From NCBI GenBank assembly GCA_016841185.1, contig JAENZQ010000008.1, positions 55,354 through 119,353 of the forward strand: DNA of 64,000 nucleotides, in the 5' to 3' direction. Positions 53,261 through 61,833 of the stretch are shown piece after piece. This DNA comes from Anaerovorax odorimutans. Lineage in GTDB: Bacteria; Bacillota; Clostridia; Peptostreptococcales; JAAYPU01. The notes below the pieces were generated by a model. It did not search any database, had not been told where the DNA came from, and saw only the letters and a program-made list of their open reading frames with translations. The translations under genes were made by a program, and so were the position numbers. How positions within the stretch are numbered: position 1 is the first letter of the stretch; every line of letters begins with the position of its first letter.

Positions 53261-54643
53261 TTATTCTATCGGCTCCAGACTTGCCTGAAAATGTCTTAAA
53301 ACAGGCGGTTCCCATGTAATCCGATACCCTTTTACGGAATCTGCCCGTTTTTTGATATTGATCAGTGCATCTGCCACGATATCAAGGTGAGCCTGTGTAT
53401 ATACACGTCGAGGTATTGCCAACCTTGTAAACTCAAATTCCGCATGAAGCTGCTCTCCTGTATCCGGATCGTTTCCCAACATATAGGAGCCGATATCGCA
53501 GGAACGAATACCTGCTTCTTTATAAAGCTCAATAGCAAGGGCCTGACCCGGGAATTCATAATAAGGAATATGCGGAAACATGGCTTTTGCATCCAGAAAT
53601 ACTCCATGCCCTCCAACCGGAGCCTGATAAGTTATACCGGCTTCATCCAATCGTCCGGCAAGGTACTCCATCTGTCCGATACGGTATTTCAGATAATCTT
53701 CATCAAGTCCTTCATAAAGGCCAACAGCCATAGCTTCAAGATCCCGGCCGGCAAGGCCGCCATAAGTAACATACCCTTCATAGGAAATGGTCCGTCCTTT
53801 AATCAGTTGATATAGTTCTCCGTCATTTTTAATGCCTATAAGCCCGCCTATATTTACAATACTGTCTTTTTTTGCACTCATTGTAAACATATCTCCATAA
53901 CTGAACATTTCTCGAATAATCTCTTTAATGTATTTATCTTTGAATTCTTCTTCCCGTTGTTTTATAAAATATGCATTTTCAGCATATCTTGCAGCATCAA
54001 TGTTTAAAGGGATTTCGTATTTTTTACATACTGCAGCCGTATCTCTCATGTTCCGGATAGAAACAGGCTGGCCTCCGGCAGAATTGTTGGTAATGGTCAT
54101 AATGACAAGAGCAATTTTTTCCGGTCCATGTTTTAATATGAGCTGCTCCAGCTTTTCGACATCCATGTTCCCTTTAAATGGTACCCGGAGATTGGGATCT
54201 CCCGCTTCAGGAACAACACAGTCGATGGCTCTTGCACCTGCCAGTTCTACATGTGCCCTGGTGGTATCAAAAAACATATTGGATATAGCATATTGTCCTT
54301 CGCCCATCAGCAGACCAAACAGAACTTTTTCACCTGCACGGCCCTGATGCACCGGCTGGATATATTGATAATCAAATATATCTCTTCCTGCCTCTACCAG
54401 TTTAAAATAGCTTCCGGCACCTGCATATGATTCATCGCCTCTCATGATACCTGCCCATTGTTCCTGACTCATGGCATTTGTACCGCTGTCAGTGAGCAAG
54501 TCAATATAGACATCTTCCCCCCGAAGATTGAATACATTATACTTTGCCTCGGCAATTTTCTGTTCCCTTTCTTTACGGGAAAGCATTTTTATGGTTTCAA
54601 CCATTTTGATCCTAAAAGGTTCCGGTACATATTTTATTGACAT
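53261..54643 (-). CDS. tnaA: Tryptophanase (beta-eliminating lyase family)
   Basis: A 460-residue PLP enzyme that splits tryptophan to indole, pyruvate and ammonia. The PLP lysine is K259 in [26 protein letters not shown] and PTHQG-like PVHQGR are family marks. The sister enzyme tyrosine phenol-lyase has an Arg in its VRSMERG segment; here it is IRSCDIGS with I384, as in tryptophanase, and the C-terminal LRHF has H451 where tyrosine phenol-lyase has Phe. I therefore favour tryptophanase over tyrosine phenol-lyase. ATG at 54643 follows AGAGGTGG. It lies 30 bases after a Crp/Fnr-type regulator, probably in one operon; no TnaC-like leader was seen. Confidence 0.88.
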   Translation of the reverse strand: MSIKYVPEPFRIKMVETIKMLSRKEREQKIAEAKYNVFNLRGEDVYIDLLTDSGTNAMSQEQWAGIMRGDESYAGAGSYFKLVEAGRDIFDYQYIQPVHQGRAGEKVLFGLLMGEGQYAISNMFFDTTRAHVELAGARAIDCVVPEAGDPNLRVPFKGNMDVEKLEQLILKHGPEKIALVIMTITNNSAGGQPVSIRNMRDTAAVCKKYEIPLNIDAARYAENAYFIKQREEEFKDKYIKEIIREMFSYGDMFTMSAKKDSIVNIGGLIGIKNDGELYQLIKGRTISYEGYVTYGGLAGRDLEAMAVGLYEGLDEDYLKYRIGQMEYLAGRLDEAGITYQAPVGGHGVFLDAKAMFPHIPYYEFPGQALAIELYKEAGIRSCDIGSYMLGNDPDTGEQLHAEFEFTRLAIPRRVYTQAHLDIVADALINIKKRADSVKGYRITWEPPVLRHFQASLEPIE

Positions 54644-54673
54644 AAAACCACCTCTTTTTTAAATTTAAATAAA

Positions 54674-55351
54674 TTATATTAACTTTTCAATGTTTTCTAT
54701 ACTATCCAAATCGCATATCACATAACGCCTGTTCGCCTTTTTTATGATCCCTTTGTCTAAAAACTCATGAAGCACTTTGCTGACAGATACTCTGGATGAC
54801 TTAATCAGATCTGCCATGTCCTGATGCGTAAAAGGCACATCAATAAGAATACCGTCCGGATCCGTTTTGCCGTACATTCTTACAAGATAAAGCATTACAT
54901 TGGCAACACGATACCGAATATCTCCAAAAGTAAGCCCCAAGACCTGATTAAAATGGAGACTTGCCTTACGGGATAAAATAGTCATAACAGCCTGGTTTAT
55001 CTTTGTATCATTCCCTAATTTTTTTAAAAATACCTCCGCAGGAATTTTATAAAGCCGACAGTCCACAAGAGCCACTGCCGAATATTGTTCGGGATAGCCT
55101 TCAAAAATACTTGTTTCTCCGAAAATGCCGCCTTTTTCTGCAAACATCATTATTTTTTCCTTACCGTCCCGGCTTAATACGCGCATCATAACTCTTCCGC
55201 TTTTCACTATATAAACGAACTGATTGATCTGACTTTGCCAGAAAATCACTTCTCCGGCATCAAATGAGGTTAAATATTGCGGTTGGACAAGATGGTCCCA
55301 GATTTGCATATCTACTTTCAGCCAAGGGGATGTGCTGTCAAAAGACTCCAT
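54674..55351 (-). CDS. Crp/Fnr-family transcriptional regulator
   Basis: A 225-residue regulator with an N-terminal cyclic-nucleotide-binding-fold sensor (about 25-140, including GGIFGETSIFEGYPEQYSA) and a C-terminal HTH (about 165-215, with FTHQDMADLIKSSRVSVSKV). It lacks the N-terminal Cys cluster of Fnr; the ligand is unknown. I use the ATG at 55351 behind AGAGGTG; the upstream extension overlaps the palindrome and is not supported. Placement 30 bases before tnaA and the palindrome upstream suggest it regulates both itself and tryptophanase. Confidence 0.92.
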   Translation of the reverse strand: MESFDSTSPWLKVDMQIWDHLVQPQYLTSFDAGEVIFWQSQINQFVYIVKSGRVMMRVLSRDGKEKIMMFAEKGGIFGETSIFEGYPEQYSAVALVDCRLYKIPAEVFLKKLGNDTKINQAVMTILSRKASLHFNQVLGLTFGDIRYRVANVMLYLVRMYGKTDPDGILIDVPFTHQDMADLIKSSRVSVSKVLHEFLDKGIIKKANRRYVICDLDSIENIEKLI

Positions 55352-55432
55352 ATTGACACCTCTTTCATCATTTATATTAAAGCTATCAATATTGTATCCC
55401 TTACCAGTTAATCGTACCATGTTTTTGAACAC

Positions 55433-55458
55433 AAAAATGTAAAGTACTTTACATTTTT
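55433..55458. promoter_or_regulatory. Perfect 26-bp palindrome upstream of the Crp/Fnr gene
   Basis: AAAAATGTAAAGT at 55433-55445 is followed at once by its exact complement at 55446-55458. The core TGTAAA...TTTACA has the two-fold symmetry and size of a Crp/Fnr-family box (centre-to-half-site spacing close to TGTGA-N6-TCACA). It lies 82 bases before the regulator start. No T-run makes it a terminator for either direction by itself. Confidence 0.65.
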
Positions 55459-55469
55459 TATACATTTTT

Positions 55470-55501
55470 TTCCTAAAAAAAAACCTCTGAGAACAGAGGT
55501 T
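55470..55501 (-). terminator. Rho-independent terminator downstream of the Sia-type operon
   Basis: AACCTCTG at 55482-55489 pairs with CAGAGGTT at 55494-55501 around AGAA; the minus strand continues with nine T residues. Confidence 0.85.
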
Positions 55502-55535
55502 CAGACTGCTGAAAAACTCATTGAATCAGTTAAAA

Positions 55536-55650
55536 ATGAATAAACCTGTATAAATATAAATTCTTTGAGAGTTTGGGTCTTTTTCTGAATATTGAATCCT
55601 CTTTTCTCCAAATTCGATACTGATGATTATATTTATACAGGTTTATTCAT
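55536..55650. repeat. Long 24-bp perfect inverted repeat with 66-base spacer
   Basis: The arm at 55536-55559 (beginning ATGAATAAACCTG) is exactly reverse-complementary to 55627-55650. The T/C-rich spacer (55560-55626) has no open frame. The element lies between the diguanylate cyclase stop (55689) and the terminator at 55470. It could be a MITE-like insertion or a long mRNA stem. This and the terminator account for most of the 337-base gap 55352-55688. Confidence 0.75.
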
Positions 55651-55688
55651 AAGAAGGTTATATATTAACTTTTTCAATAATCCCGTTT

Positions 55689-56405
55689 TCAATAAATGGT
55701 TCTAATGCAATTTCTTCCGTCATTTTTTGCCGTATAGAGTGCTTTATCTGCCTTTTCCAGGACACTTTCCACGGAAATGTTCTGGTCAGGGATTACGGAA
55801 GTGACTCCGATGGAAACTGTTACTACTTGATTTATCGGAGATGCAGAATGTTCTATCTTCATATTCTCAATACCGGAAAGAATCCTTTCGGCAACACGGA
55901 TTGCACCATCCATTTTGGTTTCCGGCAAAAGCAGCATAAATTCTTCACCCCCAAAACGTACTACAATATCCCGGGGCCTTTTGGCATGATTTTTTATAGC
56001 TTCTGCCACCTCTTTAAGACATTTATCTCCCTGCAAATGACCATATGTATCATTATATTTTTTAAAAAAATCGATATCGATCATGATCAAAACAATGGAA
56101 CTCTTCAATCGCAATGCACTGTTCCATTCTTTTTTGAGTGCATCATCAAAATACCTCCTGTTATAAAGGCCTGTCAGCGCATCGATATTAGATATTTCAT
56201 TCAATTTTTCAGTAGTGGCTTTCAGTTTTGACTGTGTGATATCCGACAGTCTGACAATGCGTTTCATGTGTTGATACAGCACTTTATACTCTTCCAGCAG
56301 TTCCCTGTAATGATTCTCGTCTTCAGGTGTGCTGAAGGATCCTGAATCAATGAGTCTTTCCGCCTTAGATATCATCTTTTCTTCTTTTGTAAAAATATTT
56401 CTCAT
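55689..56405 (-). CDS. Diguanylate cyclase (SiaD-like)
   Basis: A 238-residue protein with an N-terminal helical, coiled-coil region (1-70, including YRELLEEYKVLYQHMKRIV) and a GGDEF domain: NIDALTGLYNRRYFDD, active-site GGEEF (RFGGEEFM) and an RxxD product-inhibition site five residues before it (RPRD). It makes c-di-GMP. The layout, with no sensor domain and only a coiled coil, matches SiaD, which is switched on by the phosphoprotein SiaC. It follows the siaC-like gene by 15 bases, the same order as in Pseudomonas siaABCD. Confidence 0.9.
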   Translation of the reverse strand: MRNIFTKEEKMISKAERLIDSGSFSTPEDENHYRELLEEYKVLYQHMKRIVRLSDITQSKLKATTEKLNEISNIDALTGLYNRRYFDDALKKEWNSALRLKSSIVLIMIDIDFFKKYNDTYGHLQGDKCLKEVAEAIKNHAKRPRDIVVRFGGEEFMLLLPETKMDGAIRVAERILSGIENMKIEHSASPINQVVTVSIGVTSVIPDQNISVESVLEKADKALYTAKNDGRNCIRTIY

Positions 56406-56420
56406 ATCTCCTCCTAATGA

Positions 56421-56798
56421 TCATAGAAAGACAATATTGAATGGCAACAGATCCATATCCTCTTTAAATTCTTCACCGAACTCTATGGCTGTTTCATTTT
56501 CTTTATCGCATTTCCAGTTTACAATGATTTTTTTTCCTTTTTTAACTTCTTTCTCTAAAAAATCAAAAAGTGTCATAAATATTTTAGAAGTACTGCTGTT
56601 AAAATAAAGGATTTCAAATTCCAATACCATTTCTTTGGTGCTATTTTTCAAATATTCTTTTATCCAACCGATAACAGGGGTATAGAATTTAGCAGCATTT
56701 TCTGGAAAAGACTCCCCTTTTATCTGCAGTATTCCCGATTCCAGATCAAAATTAATTTCAGGAGTCGATTTTGTTCCATCCAATTTTAGGTTTTCCAT
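56421..56798 (-). CDS. SiaC-family regulatory phosphoprotein (DUF1987)
   Basis: A 125-residue protein with the DUF1987 signature: STPEINFDLESGILQIKGES, then FPENAAKFYTPVIGWIKEYL and FNSSTSKIF. In Pseudomonas the homologue SiaC is phosphorylated on a threonine by SiaB and freed by SiaA; unphosphorylated SiaC activates the diguanylate cyclase SiaD. The likely site here is T70 within NSST; this position is inferred by alignment by eye. It has an anti-sigma-factor-antagonist-like fold. The gene starts one base after the stop of the kinase gene. Confidence 0.9.
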   Translation of the reverse strand: MENLKLDGTKSTPEINFDLESGILQIKGESFPENAAKFYTPVIGWIKEYLKNSTKEMVLEFEILYFNSSTSKIFMTLFDFLEKEVKKGKKIIVNWKCDKENETAIEFGEEFKEDMDLLPFNIVFL

Positions 56799-56799
56799 T

Positions 56800-57360
56800 T
56801 TATTTCCTCCCTACTACAACTTTAATACTGAAAAAAGAAAACTGTTCATCGATATCAACAAAAGAGTACTCTAATGGCTTGCCTGACTTTCTTGCCATCT
56901 CGATAAGTCCCAGTCCGCCGCCTTTGCTTCCTGATCCGGATTCCATCCGCCTTCGTTCTTTGTACAAAGATTTCAGCTCATCTCTGCTTAAAAATTTAAT
57001 TTCCTCAAGCCGTCTGGCTAAATTGGAAATATCTGCTTTCTTTATACGGTTTCCGCAATAAATATAAAAATCCCCGTTATCTTCCCTGCCTATGACGATA
57101 GTTCCTACTCTCAGCTCGTCGTCCGAATCACCGGAACCTCCCAGTTTTTCTGCCGAATAATTCAGAATATTTTGCACTTGTTCGACAAAAATAGAGAAAA
57201 CAGATAAAGTAGCGGCATTATCTATCTCTTCGGCCTCAAGATTTTTTCGAAGGGTACATCCGACTCCTTCTATACTTGACTGTGCAATAGGTCCGCTGTA
57301 ACAGAAAATCATATTTTGTAATTTAAGCTCTTTATAAAGATTGTATAGGGACATTTCCAT
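56800..57360 (-). CDS. SiaB-family protein kinase (DUF6272)
   Basis: A 186-residue protein with an HATPase-like kinase fold: FIFVEQVQNILNYSAE-type helix (FSIFVEQVQNILNYS, the N-box), IVIGREDNGDFYIYCGN, and a glycine-rich lid SGSKGGGLGLIEMARKS. By homology it phosphorylates the SiaC-like protein encoded next to it. ATG at 57360 follows AAAGGAGG. Placed between the phosphatase and the phosphoprotein genes, the SiaA-B-C-D order. Confidence 0.88.
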   Translation of the reverse strand: MEMSLYNLYKELKLQNMIFCYSGPIAQSSIEGVGCTLRKNLEAEEIDNAATLSVFSIFVEQVQNILNYSAEKLGGSGDSDDELRVGTIVIGREDNGDFYIYCGNRIKKADISNLARRLEEIKFLSRDELKSLYKERRRMESGSGSKGGGLGLIEMARKSGKPLEYSFVDIDEQFSFFSIKVVVGRK

Positions 57361-57375
57361 GATCGATCCTCCTTT

Positions 57376-59232
57376 TTATGAGATCTTGAATCCTAAAACA
57401 GTAATATCATCACGAATCATCTCATTTTGGCTATAAGCTTTTTTTGCATTTATAATTTCCAGCCTTTGTTCAGTCATTTTCTTGCATCCAACTGTTTTTA
57501 ATAAAGACAGCAATCTACTCTTTCCATAGGGCAAACCCTTACTTCCGCCAGGCTGGTCCGTAAGTCCGTCTGTCACAAGATACAAAGAGACATCTTTATC
57601 TTTTTTTATCTCTTTATTTGTAAAACTTTTTTCCTCTTCTCCCAAGCAGTCTATTGTATCACGGCTCCCCTTTATTTCTTTAATCCCATTTTTATCTAAT
57701 AAAATCAGAGAAAATCGAGCCCCTGAAAACAGTATTTTTTTCTCTTCTGATACAAAAACAACTCCTGCATCCAATCCGTCATGAGTAGTTAACTCATCTC
57801 CGCTTTTCATAAAAGATTGTTTCATAAGCCTGTCAAGTTCCTGCAGTATAAAAGCAGGATCATCGTGGCATATCTCATCAACTATATGATTGAGCATCGC
57901 ATTGACAGCTGCTGTCATGAAAGCACCGGGTACACCATGTCCCGTACAGTCACCAACAATGACCAGGAAGCCATCGTCAAAGTTTTTTACCCAATAAAAA
58001 TCTCCGCCTACCGTATCCCTTGGTTCCCAGATTACAAAATGCTCTTTTAAAATATTCTGCATTTCTGTTTCGGACGGCAATATGGATTCCTGTATCCTTT
58101 TTGCAACTTCAATACTATCCTGTATCTTTATATTTTTTTCATTTAATTCCTTTGTACGTTCCTGCACCTTCTTCTCCAATTCCTGATTAAGCTGCAGTGT
58201 TCTTTTATAAGGGTTTGCTATTTTAATCGTTAACAGGTAAAACATGACGATCATTATTACAATAATAAACATACAGGCTGCTATGGTATTCCAAATAATG
58301 GTTTTCATAAAACCCATGCTCTCTGAACGCGGAATTTGAATAATGAGTTTCCAATCTGTGTCTTTAATGGTTTTATACGCAATATCCTGTAATGCACCTT
58401 CATCATCTTTGTACTGCATGGCTTTAAAACTGACCGTATCCTTCTGAGGATCAATGATGGATGCTGTTGTGTCATCAGGTAAAAAGTCCTCTAAAGCTTT
58501 CCCGAAATATATTTGGTTTTTAGACAACTGAATTGTTCCTGCAGCGTCCACCAGCCATATGTCATTTTTTAGTTCATCTTCACTCTCTTCCCTGAGATTT
58601 TCTATTACATCATCCAGCCTCATTCCAACGCCGGTTATGGCCAAAGGAGCAGAAGGGTCTCCCACCATTGCATTGATCCATACATAGGTATCGTTCAACT
58701 CTTTATTGGCATCAATATTGATTTGATATTCTTTTCTTATTTTTAGAGTGTTAAAAAACCAGTCATCATTGGGGTCTTCTTCAGAAACGACATCCAGCAG
58801 TTCAAATTTCCCATTATTGTAAGACCAATAATGATTTGTTAAAACACTGGTTAAAAATGCCGTATCAAACCCAAAAGTATTTGCCAATTGCCGCATTTTG
58901 TCTTCAGTGAGATTCCCTGTCATTTCATCTTCGTTACTGCTTTGAATCCACCGGATAACAACGGGGTCATTTGCAAGGATCAAAGAAGCATTTACGGCTT
59001 TCTCTATTCTTGCTTCAATGGTTGAAGCAATAGATTCTGCCATATTTTTCAAATCACTCCTTTTCAACTTTTCAACAACTGCATTATTCGTTATCACCAT
59101 ACTGGTAATACTCATAAAAAGAAGGGCAATTACAATGGCAATACATCCCGCAAAGATCACTTTGAGTGTATTGTTGTCTAATGAGTTTTCTTTTTTATCC
59201 GAATCTTTTTTTGACAAAATCCTTGATTTCAT
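57376..59232 (-). CDS. SiaA-like membrane sensor PP2C/SpoIIE phosphatase
   Basis: A 618-residue protein: N-terminal membrane helix (about 24-46), an extracellular dCache-like sensor (about 50-315), a second helix (about 318-345), a HAMP/coiled-coil stretch, then a PP2C/SpoIIE domain from about 390 with DTVGGDFYWV, GDCTGHGVPGAFM, VTDGLTDQ and RDDITVLGFK (metal-binding Asp residues). In SiaABCD this phosphatase dephosphorylates SiaC in response to an outside signal. I use the ATG at 59232 (AGGAG six bases upstream). It is the first gene of the operon. Confidence 0.92.
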   Translation of the reverse strand: MKSRILSKKDSDKKENSLDNNTLKVIFAGCIAIVIALLFMSITSMVITNNAVVEKLKRSDLKNMAESIASTIEARIEKAVNASLILANDPVVIRWIQSSNEDEMTGNLTEDKMRQLANTFGFDTAFLTSVLTNHYWSYNNGKFELLDVVSEEDPNDDWFFNTLKIRKEYQINIDANKELNDTYVWINAMVGDPSAPLAITGVGMRLDDVIENLREESEDELKNDIWLVDAAGTIQLSKNQIYFGKALEDFLPDDTTASIIDPQKDTVSFKAMQYKDDEGALQDIAYKTIKDTDWKLIIQIPRSESMGFMKTIIWNTIAACMFIIVIMIVMFYLLTIKIANPYKRTLQLNQELEKKVQERTKELNEKNIKIQDSIEVAKRIQESILPSETEMQNILKEHFVIWEPRDTVGGDFYWVKNFDDGFLVIVGDCTGHGVPGAFMTAAVNAMLNHIVDEICHDDPAFILQELDRLMKQSFMKSGDELTTHDGLDAGVVFVSEEKKILFSGARFSLILLDKNGIKEIKGSRDTIDCLGEEEKSFTNKEIKKDKDVSLYLVTDGLTDQPGGSKGLPYGKSRLLSLLKTVGCKKMTEQRLEIINAKKAYSQNEMIRDDITVLGFKIS

Positions 59233-59327
59233 TAATTTCTCCTGCTTAGCAGCATCTTTTTTATGCAACTTTCTTTTTATCTATTTTACATATTTCGCCA
59301 TGATTTTACAATAGAAATACGAAAATT

Positions 59328-59360
59328 AAGCCTCCTTACTTTAATAAATAATAAGGAGGC
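59328..59360 (-). terminator. Hairpin after the transporter fragment
   Basis: GCCTCCTTA at 59330-59338 pairs with TAAGGAGGC at 59352-59360. On the minus strand the flank is TTAATTTTCG, a weak T-run. It lies between the fragment at 59379 and the phosphatase gene. Confidence 0.6.
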
Positions 59361-59378
59361 TGCAAATATTATTCATCT

Positions 59379-59528
59379 TTAATCTTTTAATCTTCGAATA
59401 TATGGAATAAACAGCATAACACCGAAAATAGTCAATATACTTGATATAATAGCCATATCATACTCTAAAGGCTTTTTTACAAAAATAGCGGACCATTGTG
59501 CAAATGCCCATGAAAGACATAAAGTATT
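59379..59528 (-). pseudogene. C-terminal fragment of a membrane transporter-like protein
   Basis: A 49-codon minus-strand frame reads SWAFAQWSAIFVKKPLEYDM, then a hydrophobic helix (AIISSILTIFGVMLFIPYI) and a basic tail RRLKD, ending at TAA 59379-59381. No start codon or ribosome site is present and a stop lies just upstream. It looks like the last membrane helix and cytoplasmic tail of a transporter whose main body was deleted. Next to it is the disrupted yyaL-like gene. Confidence 0.5.
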
Positions 59529-59545
59529 TTATCTGCAACTTCCTG

Positions 59546-61591
59546 CTAACCTTCCACTATTCTGTCTATTTCCTCTAATATGTTCTTTTCCTTGATGATC
59601 GGCTCCTGGCAGGTGAAGTTTTTGCATATATATAATGCCGTATCCTCTTTTTTTCTGTATGCTTCAAACTTCTTCTCTTTTATGCTCGTATCGATATATA
59701 GTTTTGTTACGAAAGGTGTAAACGAACCGGAAAGTTTTGTTTTGGATCTGGAGAAAATCTCATCTTTTCCTTTCCCTGCAAGAACCACTTTAATAAATGG
59801 TGCTTCCTTGAACATAAGGGCAGAAGTCATGAACGCATAGGCTTCAGGGATATCATTTAAACCTTTGCTGAAAGCTTCAATGATCTTCTCTCCATATTTA
59901 CCTATTATTTCATCATCTGTCAGACGGCCGAGCCGTATCAGGTTATAGGCCGCCATTGAATTACCGGAAGGGATGGCATTGTCATAGGCTTCTTTAGGGT
60001 TTGTCAACAGTTTTTCCGAATCATTTCCATTAAAAAACAGTCCTCCGTTTTTATTGTCCCAGAATAACCGGATCAATTCACTGCCGTACCATTGAGCTCT
60101 ATCCATATATTTTTTTGACCCTGTGGTTTCATACAATTCCAGAGCAGCCCAGAGCATAAAGGAATAATCATCCAGATACCCGAGATATCTTTTCTCTCCA
60201 TTTCTGAATCTGGCATGAAGCCTTCCTTCTTTATTAATTAAATTGGATTCAATAAAATGAAAAGCACTTTCACCCGATTTAACATACTCATTTTCCTCAA
60301 AAACTTTGCCGCATATGGCAAAAGCAGCTATCATGAGTCCGTTCCATGAAGCAAGTATTTTATCATCTTTATGGGGATGTATCCTTTTATCTCTGGTTTT
60401 CAGCAGTTTTATTTTATTCTCTATGTTCTTCTGAAATGCGCTTTCCCATTGACTGTTATGGATCAGGTTGGGAATATTTTTGCTTTCAAAATTCCCTTTA
60501 TAGGTGATATCATATTCCCTGCAGAAATCCTGTCCTTTTTCTTCGCCTAAAACACCAGTTATCTCTTCAGGGCTCCAGACATAGTATTTTCCTTCTATCC
60601 CTTCTGAATCTGCATCCTCAGCCGAGAAAAAACCTCCTTTCCTGTCTGTCATCTCGCGTTTAATATATTCCAGTATTTCTGATACTGCCGTTCCATATAT
60701 CTCTTTTCTTTTGATCTGAAAAAATTCTGCATAGCATATGGCCAGTAATGCATTATCATACAACATCTTTTCAAAGTGGGGTACCAGCCATTTTTGATCT
60801 GTTGAATATCTTGCAAAACCTCCTCCTATGTGATCATATATTCCTCCCTTTAGCATGGAATCCAATGTCTTTTCAACCATTTCCAAAGCCCGCTCCTCTT
60901 TATAGACAGAAAAATACTTCATTAAAAACATCAGATTCTGAGGAGTCGGAAACTTGGGCGCCTTGCTGAAGCCGCCGTATTCTACATTATAGGATGCTTC
61001 AAGAGCATCATAACAGTGTTTTGGGATTCTGTTCTCTTTAAGCTGCACTTTTTCCATATCTTCGGATCTGGAAATGGAATCCGACAAACCTTTCGCGAAT
61101 TCCATGACACTTTTAGGATCATCCTCCCAGATTTTATGAATCTTACGGGCTATATCCATGATGCCCAGCATACCGTATCGCTTGATTTTAGGGATATATG
61201 TGGCGGTGTAAAAAGGTTTTTGATCCGGTGTCAAAAAAATACTCAATGGCCAGCCTCCACGCCCGGTCATTACCTGACAGGCTTTCATATAAATACTGTC
61301 AATATCCGGCCTTTCTTCTCTGTCTACTTTTATACAAACAAAATATCTGTTTAGTACTTCAGCAACTTCCGGATCCTCAAAGGATTCTCTTTCCATGACA
61401 TGACACCAGTGGCAAGTAGATTAAGTATCCTAAGAATACCCAATAGACAAAAATATCGGTTTATTTTCAGTCTTTGCCTTATTGAATGCTTCACCTGACC
61501 AGCTATACCAATTGACAGGGTTATAGGCATGTTGAAGCAAATAAGGGGAATTTTCATTTATCAGTCTATTGGGTTTTCTATCTGAATACAT
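59546..61591 (-). pseudogene. Thioredoxin-domain protein YyaL/SPATA20-like, interrupted by in-frame stops
   Basis: The full frame, ATG 61591 (behind AAGGAGGTG) to stop 59546, is 682 codons and matches DUF255/YyaL proteins: [28 protein letters not shown] and PIFLSIGYS. It then continues, after 15 extra bases, with the thioredoxin-like TCHWCHVMERESFED and the long six-hairpin glycosidase-like C-terminal domain. The 15-base insert (61418-61432) stays in frame but carries TAG and TAA, five and two codons before the CxxC. Translation from the normal start would give about 53 residues; reinitiation at the downstream ATG (61396) would give a 616-residue protein without CHWC. Everything else in the gene is intact. 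Normal length is about 680 residues. Confidence 0.85.
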
Positions 61592-61763
61592 GGCATCACC
61601 TCCTTATATTTTTATTTCATTATTAGTATTACCTTCTAATTAAAATATACCCAAAGATTTTAAATAGTAAAAAAAGAAACATTGACATTTTGTTTCTTTA
61701 AGTTTCCATTGTAAAATGAATTGGATTTAATATTATTTGAAATAAAATTTATTATTATTTTAT

Positions 61764-61792
61764 TGACAAGGGAGGTTTATTGAAGTAAACTA
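61764..61792 (+). promoter_or_regulatory. Sigma-A promoter of the blaI-blaR1-like pair
   Basis: TTGACA at 61764-61769, a 17-base spacer and TAAACT at 61787-61792, about 40 bases before the repressor start. The -10 box overlaps the first operator repeat. Confidence 0.7.
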
Positions 61793-61818
61793 TTCTTGTA
61801 GGTTTATCCTAATAAACT
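61776..61818. promoter_or_regulatory. Two matching operator repeats for a BlaI-family repressor
   Basis: GTTTA-N6-TAAAC occurs twice: 61776-61791, over the promoter spacer and -10, and 61803-61818, between the start of transcription and the ribosome site. The centres are 27 bases apart. Both the half-site and the six-base spacing are identical, and the sequence differs from the usual TACA/TGTA half-sites of BlaI, so this repressor probably has its own recognition sequence. Confidence 0.75.
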
Positions 61819-61833
61819 TTAAGGAGGATTAGA

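Noticed and set aside
53130..53315. Minus-strand open frame at the 3' end of tnaA
   Set aside because: It overlaps the tnaA end in another frame and covers two hairpins, one a terminator; no ribosome site.
53261..54643. Naming the lyase tyrosine phenol-lyase
   Set aside because: The Arg that binds the phenol hydroxyl is replaced by Ile and the C-terminal His is of tryptophanase type.
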